Of a DNA stretch of 64,000 nt, positions 37,095-46,844 are shown one piece after another. This DNA is from Mycolicibacterium hassiacum DSM 44199 (lineage in GTDB: Bacteria > Actinomycetota > Actinomycetes > Mycobacteriales > Mycobacteriaceae): assembly GCF_900603025.1 (NCBI RefSeq), contig NZ_LR026975.1:2976001-3040000 (forward strand), read 5' to 3'. The notes beneath the pieces were generated by a model that was not told the origin of the DNA, did not search any database, and saw only the letters and a list, made by a program, of their open reading frames with translations. How positions within the stretch are numbered: the first letter of the stretch is position 1; the number at the start of each line of letters is the position of its first letter. A program made the position numbers and the translations under genes.

Positions 37095-38375
37095 ATGGCG
37101 GCGGTGAACAGGGTCTATGCAGCCCGTCTCGCAGGGATGGTGGTGCTGGGCCCTGACGGCGAGTCGATCGGACGCGTCCGCGACATCGTGATCAGCATCA
37201 GCATTGTCCGCCAACAACCGAGGGTTCTCGGGTTGGTCGTCGAACTGCTCACGCGGCGAAGGATTTTCGTTCCCATCCTGCGCGTGACCTCCATCGAACC
37301 GGGCGCAGTCACGCTGGCCACCGGCACCGTGTCGCTGCGCAAGTTCTCCCAGCGGCCGGGCGAGGTGCTGGTGCTCGGGCAGGTCGTCGAGACCGCGGTG
37401 CGCGTCGACGACCCCGACCTGCCGCAGCTGCACGGCCTCGATCTGCATGTCGTCGACCTCGCCATGGAGCAGACCCGCACCCGCGACTGGGTGGTGACCA
37501 AGGTCGCTGTGCGCCCGCCGCGCCGGCTAGCCCGGCGCCGCAACGTCTACGTCGTCGACTGGCAGCACGTGCACGGTCTGACCCCGTCCGGGCTGGCGAT
37601 GCCCGATCAGGGGGTGGCGCAGCTGCTGGAGCTGCTCGAGAACCAGCGCCCGGTGGAGGTGGCCGAGGCGCTGCTGGAACTGCCGGACAAGCGCCGCTAC
37701 GAGGTGATCGACGCGCTCGACGACGAGCGGCTGGCCGACGTGCTGCAGGAGCTGCCCGAGGACGACCAGGTCGTCGTGCTCAAACGGCTGACCCGGGAAC
37801 GGGCGGGCCGGGTCCTCGAGGCGATGGATCCCGACGACGCCGCCGACCTGCTGGGGTCGATGACGCCGACCGACGCCGAGGGATTCCTGCGGCAGATGCA
37901 CCCGGAGGACTCCGAGGACGTCCGGCGGCTGCTGGCGCACTCCCCCGACACCGCCGGCGGTCTGATGACCTCCGAACCGGTGGTGCTCGCCCCGGACACC
38001 ACCGTCGCCGAGGCGCTGGCCCGGGTCCGCGACCCCGACCTGACCCCCGCACTGGCGTCGCTGGTGTTCGTCACCCGCCCGCCCACGGCCACCCCGACCG
38101 GCCGCTACCTGGGGTGCGTCCACCTGCAACGGCTGCTGCGGGAACCGCCGGCCGACCTGGTCAGCGGCATCCTCGACACCGATCTGCCCAACCTGAAACC
38201 GACGGACTCCCTCGCCGAGGTGACCCGCTACTTCGCCGCCTACAACCTGGTGTGCGCGCCGGTCGTCGACGACGAGAACCACCTGCTGGGCGCGGTGTCG
38301 GTCGACGACGTGCTGGACCATCTGCTGCCCGAGGACTGGCGTGAGCGCGAGCTGTCGGGGGAGGGCGCGTCGTGA
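37095..38375 (+). CDS. MgtE N-domain/CBS protein without membrane domain
   Basis: This 426-aa protein corresponds to Rv1232c. It starts with a PRC-barrel-like region (YAARLAGMVVLGPDGESIGR), then an MgtE_N superhelix (LLENQRPVEVAEALLELPDK, LADVLQELPEDDQVVVLKRL, MDPDDAADLLGSM) followed by a CBS pair (AGGLMTSEPVVLAPDTT, ILDTDLPNLKPTDSLAEVTR). Unlike true MgtE Mg2+ channels it ends after the CBS domains with no membrane helices. It therefore looks like a detached Mg2+-sensing or regulatory module. Its stop overlaps the next gene (DUF1003) in GTGA; the pair may form a two-part system at the membrane. Confidence 0.88.
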   Translation: MAAVNRVYAARLAGMVVLGPDGESIGRVRDIVISISIVRQQPRVLGLVVELLTRRRIFVPILRVTSIEPGAVTLATGTVSLRKFSQRPGEVLVLGQVVETAVRVDDPDLPQLHGLDLHVVDLAMEQTRTRDWVVTKVAVRPPRRLARRRNVYVVDWQHVHGLTPSGLAMPDQGVAQLLELLENQRPVEVAEALLELPDKRRYEVIDALDDERLADVLQELPEDDQVVVLKRLTRERAGRVLEAMDPDDAADLLGSMTPTDAEGFLRQMHPEDSEDVRRLLAHSPDTAGGLMTSEPVVLAPDTTVAEALARVRDPDLTPALASLVFVTRPPTATPTGRYLGCVHLQRLLREPPADLVSGILDTDLPNLKPTDSLAEVTRYFAAYNLVCAPVVDDENHLLGAVSVDDVLDHLLPEDWRERELSGEGAS

Positions 38376-38929
38376 GCGAACTGACCGCCCGGCAGCGACT
38401 CGACACGCCGCGGGTGTCGCGGCGGCGGTTCTCCTTCCACGTCGACGCCGAGGCCGTCGGCCGCTTCTCCGAGTCGATCGCGCGGTTCCTCGGCACCGGC
38501 CGCTACCTGGCCTGGCAGACGATCATCGTCATCGTCTGGATCAGCCTGAACCTGTTCGCCGTGCGCCTGCGGTGGGACCCGTACCCGTTCATCCTGCTGA
38601 ACCTGGCCTTCTCCACTCAGGCGGCCTACGCGGCGCCGCTGATCCTGCTGGCGCAGAACCGCCAGGAGAACCGCGACCGCGTCGCCCTGGAGGAGGATCG
38701 CCGGCGCGCCGAGCAGACCAAGGCCGACACCGAATACCTGGCCCGTGAGCTCGCCGCCCTGCGGCTGGCGATCGGCGAGGTTCCCACCCGTGACTTTCTA
38801 CGGCGCGAGCTCGAGGAGATCCACGAGATGCTGGCCCGGCTGCAGCCGCCGAACACCGCCGACGCCGATCACCACCCGGCCGCCGACGGTGACCGCCCCG
38901 ACCACAATGACCGGCGAGGCAAAAAGTAA
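38372..38929 (+). CDS. DUF1003 membrane protein
   Basis: This 185-aa protein corresponds to Rv1231c. It starts at GTG 38372, overlapping the previous stop by 4 bases. The DUF1003 core is visible: RFSESIARFLGTGRYLAWQT, then IIVIVWISLNLFAVRLRWDP and NLAFSTQAAYAAPLILLAQN, giving two membrane helices. A charged coiled-coil segment follows (RQENRDRVALEEDRRRAEQT and further heptads to about residue 160), and the end is His/Asp-rich. DUF1003 proteins often accompany Mg2+-related genes. Coupling to the MgtE/CBS module supports a joint role in divalent-cation response, which is inference. Confidence 0.87.
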   Translation: MSELTARQRLDTPRVSRRRFSFHVDAEAVGRFSESIARFLGTGRYLAWQTIIVIVWISLNLFAVRLRWDPYPFILLNLAFSTQAAYAAPLILLAQNRQENRDRVALEEDRRRAEQTKADTEYLARELAALRLAIGEVPTRDFLRRELEEIHEMLARLQPPNTADADHHPAADGDRPDHNDRRGKK

Positions 38930-39000
38930 CCTGCGTTACTGTGTCGCCATGCCGTAACGCGTCATTGCCGTAACGCGAATGTTATGCAGTAGGTATGGTG
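38926..39000 (+). promoter_or_regulatory. GTAAC motif cluster upstream of transglycosylase
   Basis: GTAAC/GTTAC arms with a 4-base loop (38926-38930, 38935-38939) are followed by two identical GCCGTAACGCG sequences at 38951-38961 and 38967-38977, 16 bases apart, then a GTTAT. TAGGTA (38990-38995) fits a -10. Spaced GTAAC repeats before a cell-wall hydrolase gene recall MtrA-type response-regulator sites, but the spacing is not canonical. Confidence 0.45.
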
Positions 39001-39038
39001 ACTTGGTTCACAGGCGACGACGGACCTAGGACGGTTGA

Positions 39039-40538
39039 GTGCGGATAGTGGGACGGGTCGCCCTTGCGGCACGACGCCAAGCCGGGAGGGTCGCGCGCGG
39101 CGCTGTCGGTTCGGTGACGCGTCTCGGCGGTGTGGTTCCGGGTCTGCGTTCGCTCACCACATCGCCGACGGACCCGCTGGCCAGCGGTGGTTCCCGCCTG
39201 CGTTCCCTGTCCGGGGTCGCCGTCATCGCCCCGTTGATCTTCGCCGGCGCCGTCGGCGGCACGGTCCAGCCCGAGAGCCGGGTGCGCGACACCGCGGTGA
39301 CCCCGCTGGCCGCCGTCGGCCAGCAGCAGGTCGATCGCAAGGGCCCGTCGGTGGTCGCGGCGCCGAAGGCACCGACCGCGCTGCAGATCGCGGCGACCGG
39401 CACGGTGTCATCGCCGGCACCGGCGCCCGTGGTCAATCTGCCCGGCGCCATGCAGATCCCGCCGATGGCGCTGGCCGCCTACCGCAACGCCGAACGGATC
39501 ATGGCGGCCACCCAGCCCGAGTGCGGCATCAGTTGGAACCTGCTGGCCGGCATCGGCCGGATCGAGTCGATGCACGCCTACGGCGGGGCGACGGATGCCC
39601 GCGGTAACGCCGTGCGGCCGATCTACGGGCCGCTGCTGGACGGATCGTTGCCCGGCAACGAGATCATCGTGGAGAGCCGCGACGGCGACCGCGTCACCTA
39701 CGCCCGCGCGATGGGGCCGATGCAGTTCCTGCCGGGCACCTGGGCCCGCTACGCCTCCGACGGCGACGGCGACGGCAAGGCCGACGTCCAGAACATCTAC
39801 GACGCCGCGCTGGCGGCCGCCCGCTACCTGTGCAGCGGCGGGCTGAATCTGCGCGATCCGTCGCACGTGATGACCGCGATCCTGCGGTACAACAACTCGG
39901 TCGCCTACGCCCGCAACGTGCTGGGCTGGGCCGCCGCCTACGCGACCGGCATCGCGCCGATCGACCTGCCGCCGATCACCGGAGAGGTGCCGACCCTCGA
40001 AGCGGCCGCGAGCGGACACGGCCTCGGCGACCCGGCGCTGGAGAAGTACGAGGGCCTCGGCCCGGGTCTGCCGTTCAACGCGCTGGGCCTGCCGCCGACC
40101 GATCCGCTGTCCCGCCTGCCGATCCTGGGCCGCGGCGACGTCGCCAGCCAGATCCCCGGCTTCGCGCCCGGCCAGCGGCTGGGCCCGCTGCCGGGACCCG
40201 CGCCCGGCCCGGAGGCGCCGCCGGCGCTCCCCCAGCCGGAGACCCCGCCGTGGCTGCCGCCGTGGCTGCAGCCGCAGCCGCAGCGTCCGCCCGGGTGCGC
40301 GGTGTTCTGCATCCAGGACCGGCCGGCGCCGCTGCAGCCGGTGCCGACCCCGGACACCCCCGTCCAGCAGCTGACCCCGCCGCTGCCGGGCACCCCGCCG
40401 GCTCCCGCCCCCGGACCGGATGTCCCGGGTTCGCCCGGTGTGCCGTCCGCCGAGGCGCCCGCGACCGCGACCGAGGCGCCGGCGCCCGCGTCCGGGGACG
40501 CCCCGTCACCCGGCCCCGAGCCCGCGCCTGCCGGTTAG
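39039..40538 (+). CDS. Lytic transglycosylase-type cell-wall protein, proline-rich tail
   Basis: This 499-aa protein corresponds to Rv1230c (about 411 aa) and is longer mainly through its tail. GTG 39039 starts a basic N-terminus followed by a hydrophobic segment (LSGVAVIAPLIFAGAVGGTV), a signal anchor. The SLT-type domain lies at about residues 140-310: AYRNAERIMAATQPECGISW, LLAGIGRIESMHAYGG (catalytic Glu in RIES), MGPMQFLPGTWARYASDGDG and QNIYDAALAAARYLCSGG. Such enzymes cleave peptidoglycan glycan strands. The final about 180 residues are Pro/Ala-rich with PPWLPPWLQPQPQ and a CAVFC pair. Expression may be linked to growth through the GTAAC motifs upstream. Confidence 0.87.
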   Translation: MRIVGRVALAARRQAGRVARGAVGSVTRLGGVVPGLRSLTTSPTDPLASGGSRLRSLSGVAVIAPLIFAGAVGGTVQPESRVRDTAVTPLAAVGQQQVDRKGPSVVAAPKAPTALQIAATGTVSSPAPAPVVNLPGAMQIPPMALAAYRNAERIMAATQPECGISWNLLAGIGRIESMHAYGGATDARGNAVRPIYGPLLDGSLPGNEIIVESRDGDRVTYARAMGPMQFLPGTWARYASDGDGDGKADVQNIYDAALAAARYLCSGGLNLRDPSHVMTAILRYNNSVAYARNVLGWAAAYATGIAPIDLPPITGEVPTLEAAASGHGLGDPALEKYEGLGPGLPFNALGLPPTDPLSRLPILGRGDVASQIPGFAPGQRLGPLPGPAPGPEAPPALPQPETPPWLPPWLQPQPQRPPGCAVFCIQDRPAPLQPVPTPDTPVQQLTPPLPGTPPAPAPGPDVPGSPGVPSAEAPATATEAPAPASGDAPSPGPEPAPAG

Positions 40539-40559
40539 GGCCGGTCGGTCGGGTCGGCC

Positions 40560-40565
40560 TAGACT
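40560..40565 (+). promoter_or_regulatory. -10 box for leaderless mrp mRNA
   Basis: TAGACT ends 7 bases before ATG 40573, placing the transcription start at the start codon. The same hexamer at the same distance occurs before the genes at 60213 and 62388. Confidence 0.5.
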
Positions 40566-40572
40566 CGGGGTG

Positions 40573-41715
40573 ATGTCCCCTTCCTCGCCTGACCTCGAAT
40601 CGGCCGTCCGCGGCGCGCTGGCCAAGGTGATCGACCCGGAACTGCGTCGGCCGATCACCGAACTCGGCATGGTCAAGAACGTGACCGTCGAGTCCGACGG
40701 CCGCGTTCACGTCGAGGTGTACCTCACCACGGCGGCCTGCCCGAAGAAGACCGAGATCTCCGAGCGGGTGCAGCGCGCCGTCGCCGATGTGCCCGGCACC
40801 GGCGCGGTGACCGTCACGCTCGACGTGATGTCCGACGAGCAGCGGGCCGAGCTGCGCAAACAGCTGCGCGGCGACTCCCGTGAGCCGGTCATCCCGTTCG
40901 CTCAGCCGAACTCGCTGACCCGGGTGTACGCGGTGGCCTCCGGCAAGGGCGGGGTGGGCAAGTCCAGCGTCACGGTCAACCTGGCGGCGGCGCTGGCCGC
41001 CCGCGGCCTGTCGGTCGGGGTGCTCGACGCCGACATCTACGGGCACTCGGTGCCCCGGATGATGGGGGTGACCGACCGGCCCACCCAGGTCGACTCGATG
41101 ATCGTGCCGCCGGTCGCCCACGACGTGCGGGTGATCTCCATCGCCATGTTCACCCAGGGCAACACGCCGGTGGTGTGGCGCGGGCCGATGCTGCACCGCG
41201 CGCTGCAGCAGTTCCTGGCCGATGTCTACTGGGGCGATCTGGACGTGCTGCTGCTGGATCTGCCGCCGGGCACCGGTGACGTCGCGATCTCGGTGGCCCA
41301 GCTGATCCCGAGCGCTGAGATCCTGGTGATCACCACCCCGCAGGCGGCGGCCGCGGAGGTGGCCGAGCGGGCCGGGGCGATCGCCCTGCAGACACGGCAG
41401 CGCATCGTCGGGGTGGTGGAGAACATGGCGGGGCTGCGGCTGCCGGACGGCACCGTGATGAACCTGTTCGGCGAGGGCGGCGGTCAGCAGGTCGCCGAGC
41501 GGCTGTCACGGGCCATCGGGGCCGAGGTTCCGCTGCTGGGCCAGGTGCCGATCGATCCCGCGCTGGTCGCCGCGGGCGACTCCGGGACCCCGCTGGTGCT
41601 GTCCGATCCGGACTCGGCGGCCGGCAAGGAGTTGCGCAAGATCGCCGACGCGCTGGCGACCCGCAAGCGTGGGCTGGCCGGCATGTCACTCGGCCTCGAT
41701 CCCGCGCGGCGCTAG
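40573..41715 (+). CDS. mrp: Mrp/ApbC iron-sulphur carrier ATPase
   Basis: This 380-aa P-loop ATPase is the Mrp (Rv1229c) orthologue; the family carries and delivers Fe-S clusters. An N-terminal MIP18/DUF59 domain (ALAKVIDPELRRPITELGMV) precedes the MinD-like domain with deviant Walker A SGKGGVGKSS (about residues 127-136), DADIYGHSVPRMMG and DLPPGTGDVAISVAQL. In this copy the usual C-terminal CxxC of Mrp is not visible (GVVENMAGLRLPDGTVMNLF stands in its place), as in several actinobacterial forms. ATG 40573 lies 7 bases after a TAGACT box, so leaderless translation is likely; the frame upstream to 40420 is the Pro-rich tail of the transglycosylase in another register. Confidence 0.92.
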   Translation: MSPSSPDLESAVRGALAKVIDPELRRPITELGMVKNVTVESDGRVHVEVYLTTAACPKKTEISERVQRAVADVPGTGAVTVTLDVMSDEQRAELRKQLRGDSREPVIPFAQPNSLTRVYAVASGKGGVGKSSVTVNLAAALAARGLSVGVLDADIYGHSVPRMMGVTDRPTQVDSMIVPPVAHDVRVISIAMFTQGNTPVVWRGPMLHRALQQFLADVYWGDLDVLLLDLPPGTGDVAISVAQLIPSAEILVITTPQAAAAEVAERAGAIALQTRQRIVGVVENMAGLRLPDGTVMNLFGEGGGQQVAERLSRAIGAEVPLLGQVPIDPALVAAGDSGTPLVLSDPDSAAGKELRKIADALATRKRGLAGMSLGLDPARR

Positions 41716-41805
41716 CCACTCCGCCCCGTTCACCGAGGTTGTGATCCCGCAGCGGGCTGCTCGGCGCTTCGCTGCGTGGCGACGGTTCCGGCGGGCTCGG
41801 GGCGC

Positions 41806-42189
41806 TCAGGTGGCGTCGGGGTCGAACGGGGTGTCCGCCGGCGGTGGCGTCTTCGGAGTGGGTGTCGCGCGGCTGACCGGTTTCTCGGCCGGGGCGTCGA
41901 TATCCCCGGTGAAGATCGAATCGTCGCCGTCGAGCAGGTGTTTGGTGATCGCGGCGCGCGGTGTCATCCCGCGCAGCTGGTTCAGCTCGCTCAGCGGTTC
42001 CCGCAACTCGTCGAACTCCGGGCCCAGCTCCTCACGCAGCTGCCGGGTAGCGCCGCCGACGTAGTCACGGACCTGGCGCAGCGCGCCGGCGGTCCACCGG
42101 ATCGCGCCCGGCAGCCGCTCGGGTCCCAGGATCACCAGCCCGGCGATCACCAGGATGAGCATCTCGCCCCAGCCGACGTTGGAGAACAT
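41806..42189 (-). CDS. tatB: Sec-independent translocase subunit TatB
   Basis: This 127-aa protein is TatB (Rv1224), which with TatA and TatC exports folded proteins bearing twin-arginine signals. It has the signature N-terminal membrane helix [20 protein letters not shown] followed by LGPERLPG and the amphipathic helix [20 protein letters not shown]. The C-terminal half is acidic and ends in a Pro-rich tail ([17 protein letters not shown]). It starts 2 bases after the htrA stop, as the last gene of the sigE-rseA-htrA-tatB cluster. It converges with mrp, 90 bases away, with nothing notable in between. Confidence 0.95.
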   Translation of the reverse strand: MFSNVGWGEMLILVIAGLVILGPERLPGAIRWTAGALRQVRDYVGGATRQLREELGPEFDELREPLSELNQLRGMTPRAAITKHLLDGDDSIFTGDIDAPAEKPVSRATPTPKTPPPADTPFDPDAT

Positions 42190-42191
42190 CG

Positions 42192-43688
<1,497 letters not shown>

Positions 43689-43764
43689 TTATCACCCTCT
43701 ATCCGAGCGCCCGCACAGTCCCAGCAAAGACCACAGCGCGCCGATCCCCGTCGTCCCATGAACC

Positions 43765-44178
43765 CTACCGGCGCTTACGCCGCGACCACCACAAAGCTTC
43801 GGCTACCTGCTCCTGCACCACCTGCTCCTGCGCCGCGGGACCGGACTCGGCCATGGTCTGCAGCGGTATCTGCGCCAGCTGTCCCAACAGCGAGCTCGGG
43901 GCGGTGATCGGCTGGGAGTCGGCGGCCCGCAACGCGGCGCGGGCACGGCGCTGGGCCTCCACCTCCGCGGCGCACTCCTGACACAGCGACAGGTGGCTGG
44001 CCGCGCGCAGGTACGCCTTCATCCGCAACTCACCGTCGACGAACGCGGCGATGGCCTCGATCGACAGGTGTTCGGTCGAGCCGAACTGGCGCGGGCCGAC
44101 CGGCGCCTGACTCTGTGAGGCGAGCTGAGTGGGTAGCCAGGAGAAAGCACGACGGAATACGTTGCCCGGGTCGGCCAT
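43765..44178 (-). CDS. rseA: Anti-sigma-E factor RseA
   Basis: This 137-aa zinc-associated anti-sigma factor (Rv1222) binds SigE and holds it inactive until stress. ATG 44178 follows GAGGAG; the open frame begins 12 codons earlier, but MADPGNVFRRAFSWLPTQL matches the known protein start. The conserved core is STEHLSIEAIAAFVDGELRM and the ZAS motif HLSLCQECAAEVEAQ (H-x3-C-x2-C, about residues 71-78). The C-terminus is Gln-rich and ends in a basic WWSRRKRR. It lies 90 bases after sigE, in the same direction. Unlike RseA of enterobacteria, no membrane helix is present. Confidence 0.93.
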   Translation of the reverse strand: MADPGNVFRRAFSWLPTQLASQSQAPVGPRQFGSTEHLSIEAIAAFVDGELRMKAYLRAASHLSLCQECAAEVEAQRRARAALRAADSQPITAPSSLLGQLAQIPLQTMAESGPAAQEQVVQEQVAEALWWSRRKRR

Positions 44179-44268
44179 CACCCAGCTCCTCTCGGCATCC
44201 CGCGTTCGCATCAACGTTACTGAGTCGAATGTAGCGCGGCATCACCCGCGCCCACGACACGTCAACGC

Positions 44269-45036
44269 TCAGGCAGGCTGAGAAGTGCCCTGGTCGGCGG
44301 TCTCCATCGGATAGCCGTGGCGGGCCAGGTAGTCGCGCAGCGCCTGGCGGCCGCGGTGAATGCGGCTGCGGACCGTGCCCAGCTTCACCCCGAGTGTGGC
44401 GCCGATCTCCTCGTACGACAGGCCCTCGATATCGCACAGCACGACCGCGGCGCGGAACTCCGGCGGCAGCGAGTCGAGCGCGGCCTGCAGGTCCGGACCG
44501 AGCCGGGAATCGTGGTAGATCTGCTCCGGGTTGGGATCACGGGCAGGGACCCGGTCGTAGTCCTCGGGCAGCGCCTCCATCCGCACCCGGTTGCGCCGAC
44601 GCACCATGTCGAGGAACAGGTTGGTGGTAATGCGGTGCAGCCAGCCCTCGAAGGTGCCGGGCTGGTAGTTCTGCAGCGACCGGAACACCCGGATGAACGT
44701 CTCCTGGGTCAGGTCCTCGGCGTCGTGCTGGTTGCCCGACAACCGATACGCCAACCGGTAGACGCGGTCGGCGTGCTCACGCACGAGCTCGTCCCACGAC
44801 GGCATCGTCGACTTGTCGCCGGTCGCGTCGAAAACGGCGGTGCCGCTCAATTCGTCCGACGGTTCAACCCAGCCGTCGGTGTACTGCTCAAGGTGGGCCA
44901 TGGAAGTCGGGGCCATCTTGGTGGTCGTGGTCTTGTCCTCCTGATCGCGGCCGTCAACGGCGATCGACGGCTCGATGTCTGCGGAAACACGCGGTTCCGC
45001 CTGGTTATTCCCGTCCTCCCAGCGTCGGCCGTTCAT
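44269..45036 (-). CDS. sigE: ECF sigma factor SigE
   Basis: This 255-aa extracytoplasmic-function sigma factor is SigE (Rv1221), which directs the response to surface stress, heat and detergent. Region 2 is visible as [20 protein letters not shown] and [20 protein letters not shown] (-10 recognition, about residues 90-140). Region 4 is [20 protein letters not shown] then [20 protein letters not shown] (-35 recognition, about 205-245). The N-terminal 70 residues are variable and contain alternative in-frame Met starts (MAPTSM), as in M. tuberculosis where several start sites are used. The upstream region (45037-45209) is AT-rich, with possible TTGAAG and TCATAT boxes on the minus strand. Confidence 0.96.
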   Translation of the reverse strand: MNGRRWEDGNNQAEPRVSADIEPSIAVDGRDQEDKTTTTKMAPTSMAHLEQYTDGWVEPSDELSGTAVFDATGDKSTMPSWDELVREHADRVYRLAYRLSGNQHDAEDLTQETFIRVFRSLQNYQPGTFEGWLHRITTNLFLDMVRRRNRVRMEALPEDYDRVPARDPNPEQIYHDSRLGPDLQAALDSLPPEFRAAVVLCDIEGLSYEEIGATLGVKLGTVRSRIHRGRQALRDYLARHGYPMETADQGTSQPA

Positions 45037-45209
45037 GGCAATACCGTCGCCGACCCGGGTGTGGTGGGCATATGAGCAAACTGAACTTTTCCTGAGAATG
45101 CGTGATACCCGTTTTCGACCTGCGAAAACTTCAATGATCTGGTTCGAATCGTCGGTTGTGGCCGGGCGTGTCGTGGGTCGGCCCTGAGGGGTTGATCTAC
45201 GCTGCGGGC
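45037..45209. promoter_or_regulatory. Divergent sigE/methyltransferase control region
   Basis: This 173-base gap between divergent genes is AT-rich near sigE. On the minus strand a TCAG-N7-TCAG direct repeat is visible at about 45085-45100, possibly a response-regulator half-site pair (MprA controls sigE in M. tuberculosis, but the match was not verified). TACGCT at 45198-45203 is 6 bases before the methyltransferase ATG 45210 and may give a leaderless mRNA. Confidence 0.4.
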
Positions 45210-45896
45210 ATGGCCGGCACCGACGACGTCATCGGACCTCACAGCACCAGGCCCCAGTCTAGGGCAGAGGCCATCGTCGCACACGCCGAGCAGTCCATCT
45301 CCGAGGACGCCATCGTCACTGCGGCCCGCGAACGCGCGATCGACATCGGGGCGGGCGCGGTGAGCCCCGCGGTCGGGGCGCTGCTGTGTGTGTTGGCCAA
45401 GCTCACCGGAGCGCGCGCGGTCGTCGAAGTGGGCACCGGCGCCGGGGTCAGCGGGCTGTGGCTGCTGTCGGGCATGCGCGAGGACGGTGTGCTGACGACC
45501 ATCGACGTCGAACCCGAACATCAGCGGCTGGCCAAACAGGCGTTCGCCGAGGCCGGCATCGGGCCGGGCCGTACCCGGTTGATCAGCGGGCGGGCGCAGG
45601 AGGTGCTGACCCGGCTCGCCGACGAGTCCTACGACCTGGTGTTCATCGACGGCGACCCGATCGACCAGCCGCAGTTCGTCGCCGAGGGGGTGCGATTGCT
45701 GCGTCCCGGCGGGGCGATCGTCGTGCACCACGCCGCGCTCGGCGGCCGCGCCGGCGACGCCCGCGCCGGCGACCCGGAGGTGACCGCGGTGCGCGAGGCC
45801 GCGCGACTGATCGCCGAGGACGAGCGGCTCACGCCGGTGCTGATTCCGCTCGGCGACGGTCTGCTCGCCGCCGCCCGCGACTTCGCCGCCGAATAG
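45210..45896 (+). CDS. SAM-dependent O-methyltransferase (Rv1220c-like)
   Basis: This 228-aa protein resembles the catechol-O-methyltransferase-like family (Rv1220c, 215 aa). The SAM-binding Rossmann motif is [18 protein letters not shown] (about residues 69-86), followed by [18 protein letters not shown] and the metal-binding [15 protein letters not shown]. Motif [19 protein letters not shown] is near residue 175. The open frame starts at 45156, but ATG 45210 ([10 protein letters not shown]) fits the family and a leaderless promoter. It is divergent from sigE. The methyl acceptor is unknown. Confidence 0.88.
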   Translation: MAGTDDVIGPHSTRPQSRAEAIVAHAEQSISEDAIVTAARERAIDIGAGAVSPAVGALLCVLAKLTGARAVVEVGTGAGVSGLWLLSGMREDGVLTTIDVEPEHQRLAKQAFAEAGIGPGRTRLISGRAQEVLTRLADESYDLVFIDGDPIDQPQFVAEGVRLLRPGGAIVVHHAALGGRAGDARAGDPEVTAVREAARLIAEDERLTPVLIPLGDGLLAAARDFAAE

Positions 45897-45922
45897 CGCC
45901 CACTGCCTCGGCAACCACCTCG

Positions 45923-45973
45923 CGCGCCTTTGGCAACGGCGCGCCTTTGGCAACGGAATAGCATTCCTGGTCG
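45923..45973 (+). repeat. Dispersed element copy 1 with 17-bp tandem and GGAATAGCATTCC palindrome
   Basis: CGCGCCTTTGGCAACGG is repeated in tandem (45923-45939 and 45940-45956), running into a 24-base block at 45950-45973 centred on the palindrome GGAATAGCATTCC. The same 24 bases occur inverted at 51854-51877. Here the block begins about 54 bases after the methyltransferase stop, in sense orientation. Confidence 0.8.
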
Positions 45974-46008
45974 TTCTCGCGGCCATTTCACGACCACCAC
46001 TTCACTCT

Positions 46009-46108
46009 CGGCGCAGATCCACCGCGTCGTCGCACCCGGCGCAGATCCAGCGCGTCGTCGCACCCGGCGCAGATCCAGCGCGTCGTCGCACCCGGCGCAG
46101 ATCCGACC
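46009..46108 (+). repeat. 28-bp tandem repeat, about 3.5 copies
   Basis: Units start at 46009, 46037, 46065 and 46093 (the last incomplete). Each begins CGGCGCAGATCC and continues with GCGTCGTCGCACC; the first copy differs by one base (CCACC for CCAGC). They lie between the methyltransferase and the exporter TetR gene, upstream of the latter's promoter. There are no spacers, so it is not a CRISPR array. Confidence 0.95.
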
Positions 46109-46124
46109 CGCCGCCCGCCGCCCA

Positions 46125-46169
46125 TTGACCCCGACTGAACACGCGTTTAGCATGGTGAACATGCGTTCA
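46125..46169 (+). promoter_or_regulatory. Leaderless promoter with two TetR-type operators
   Basis: TTGACC (46125-46130) and TAGCAT (46148-46153) are spaced 17 bases apart, with transcription predicted to begin at about ATG 46161. Two related palindromes, TGAACACGCGTTTA (46136-46149) and TGAACATGCGTTCA (46156-46169), are centred 20 bases apart and cover the -10 and the start codon. This arrangement strongly suggests autorepression by the TetR protein encoded here. Confidence 0.7.
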
Positions 46170-46844
46170 GTCGGCGACGACCGGACCGCCGCCGCCCGGA
46201 TCCGTGACGCCGCCATCGACCAGTGGGGCCGCCACGGGTTCCAGGTCGGCCTGCGCAGCATCGCCGAAGCCGCCGGGGTCTCGGCGGCGCTGGTGATCCA
46301 CCACTACGGGTCGCGAGAGGGTTTGCGCCGCGCTTGCGACGAGTACGTCACCCAACGGGTGCGCGCCGAGAAGTCCGCGTCGCTGCAGACCAACGACCCG
46401 CGGGCATGGTTCGCGCAGATGGCCGCTATCGAGTCCTACGCACCGCTGATGGCCTATCTGGTCCGCAGCATGCAGAGCGGTGGCGAGTTGTCGAAAACGT
46501 TGTGGCGCAACATGGTTGAAGACACCGAGCAGTACGTCGAGGAGGGCGTGCGCAACGGCGTCCTCAAACCCAGCGACGACCCGTCCGCGCGCGCCAGGTT
46601 CCTCACGCTGTCGGGCGTCGGCAGCTTCTTGCTGTACCTGCAGATGCACCCGACCCCCGACGACCTGCGGGCGGTGCTGCGCGACTACAGCGAGGAGATG
46701 CTTCTGCCGGGGCTCGAGATCTACACCCGGGGGTTGTTGGCCGATTCGACGATGTACGACGCGTTCCTGGCCCGCCACCGCCAGGGCATCCCCATGACCG
46801 CTCGGGAAGGAGACGGCGATGACGGCTCGGACGAGGCGGATTGA
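46161..46844 (+). CDS. TetR repressor of the ABC exporter (Rv1219c-like)
   Basis: This 227-aa regulator corresponds to Rv1219c, whose structure is known and which controls the adjacent Rv1218c-Rv1217c exporter. The helix-turn-helix is [20 protein letters not shown] then [20 protein letters not shown] (about residues 10-50). ATG 46161 is chosen since the -10 box leaves no room for a leader; ATG 46152 is the alternative. The ligand-binding half contains many aromatic residues ([20 protein letters not shown]), consistent with a hydrophobic drug pocket. Its 3' end overlaps the ATPase gene by 26 bases, so all three genes form one operon. Confidence 0.92.
   Translation: MRSVGDDRTAAARIRDAAIDQWGRHGFQVGLRSIAEAAGVSAALVIHHYGSREGLRRACDEYVTQRVRAEKSASLQTNDPRAWFAQMAAIESYAPLMAYLVRSMQSGGELSKTLWRNMVEDTEQYVEEGVRNGVLKPSDDPSARARFLTLSGVGSFLLYLQMHPTPDDLRAVLRDYSEEMLLPGLEIYTRGLLADSTMYDAFLARHRQGIPMTAREGDGDDGSDEAD

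Noticed and set aside
45085..45130. Definite MprA box upstream of sigE
   Set aside because: Only a short TCAG-N7-TCAG repeat is seen, too little to assign a regulator, so it is noted only as a possibility.
46009..46108. Possible CRISPR array
   Set aside because: The 28-bp units are directly adjacent without spacers, and no cas genes are near.
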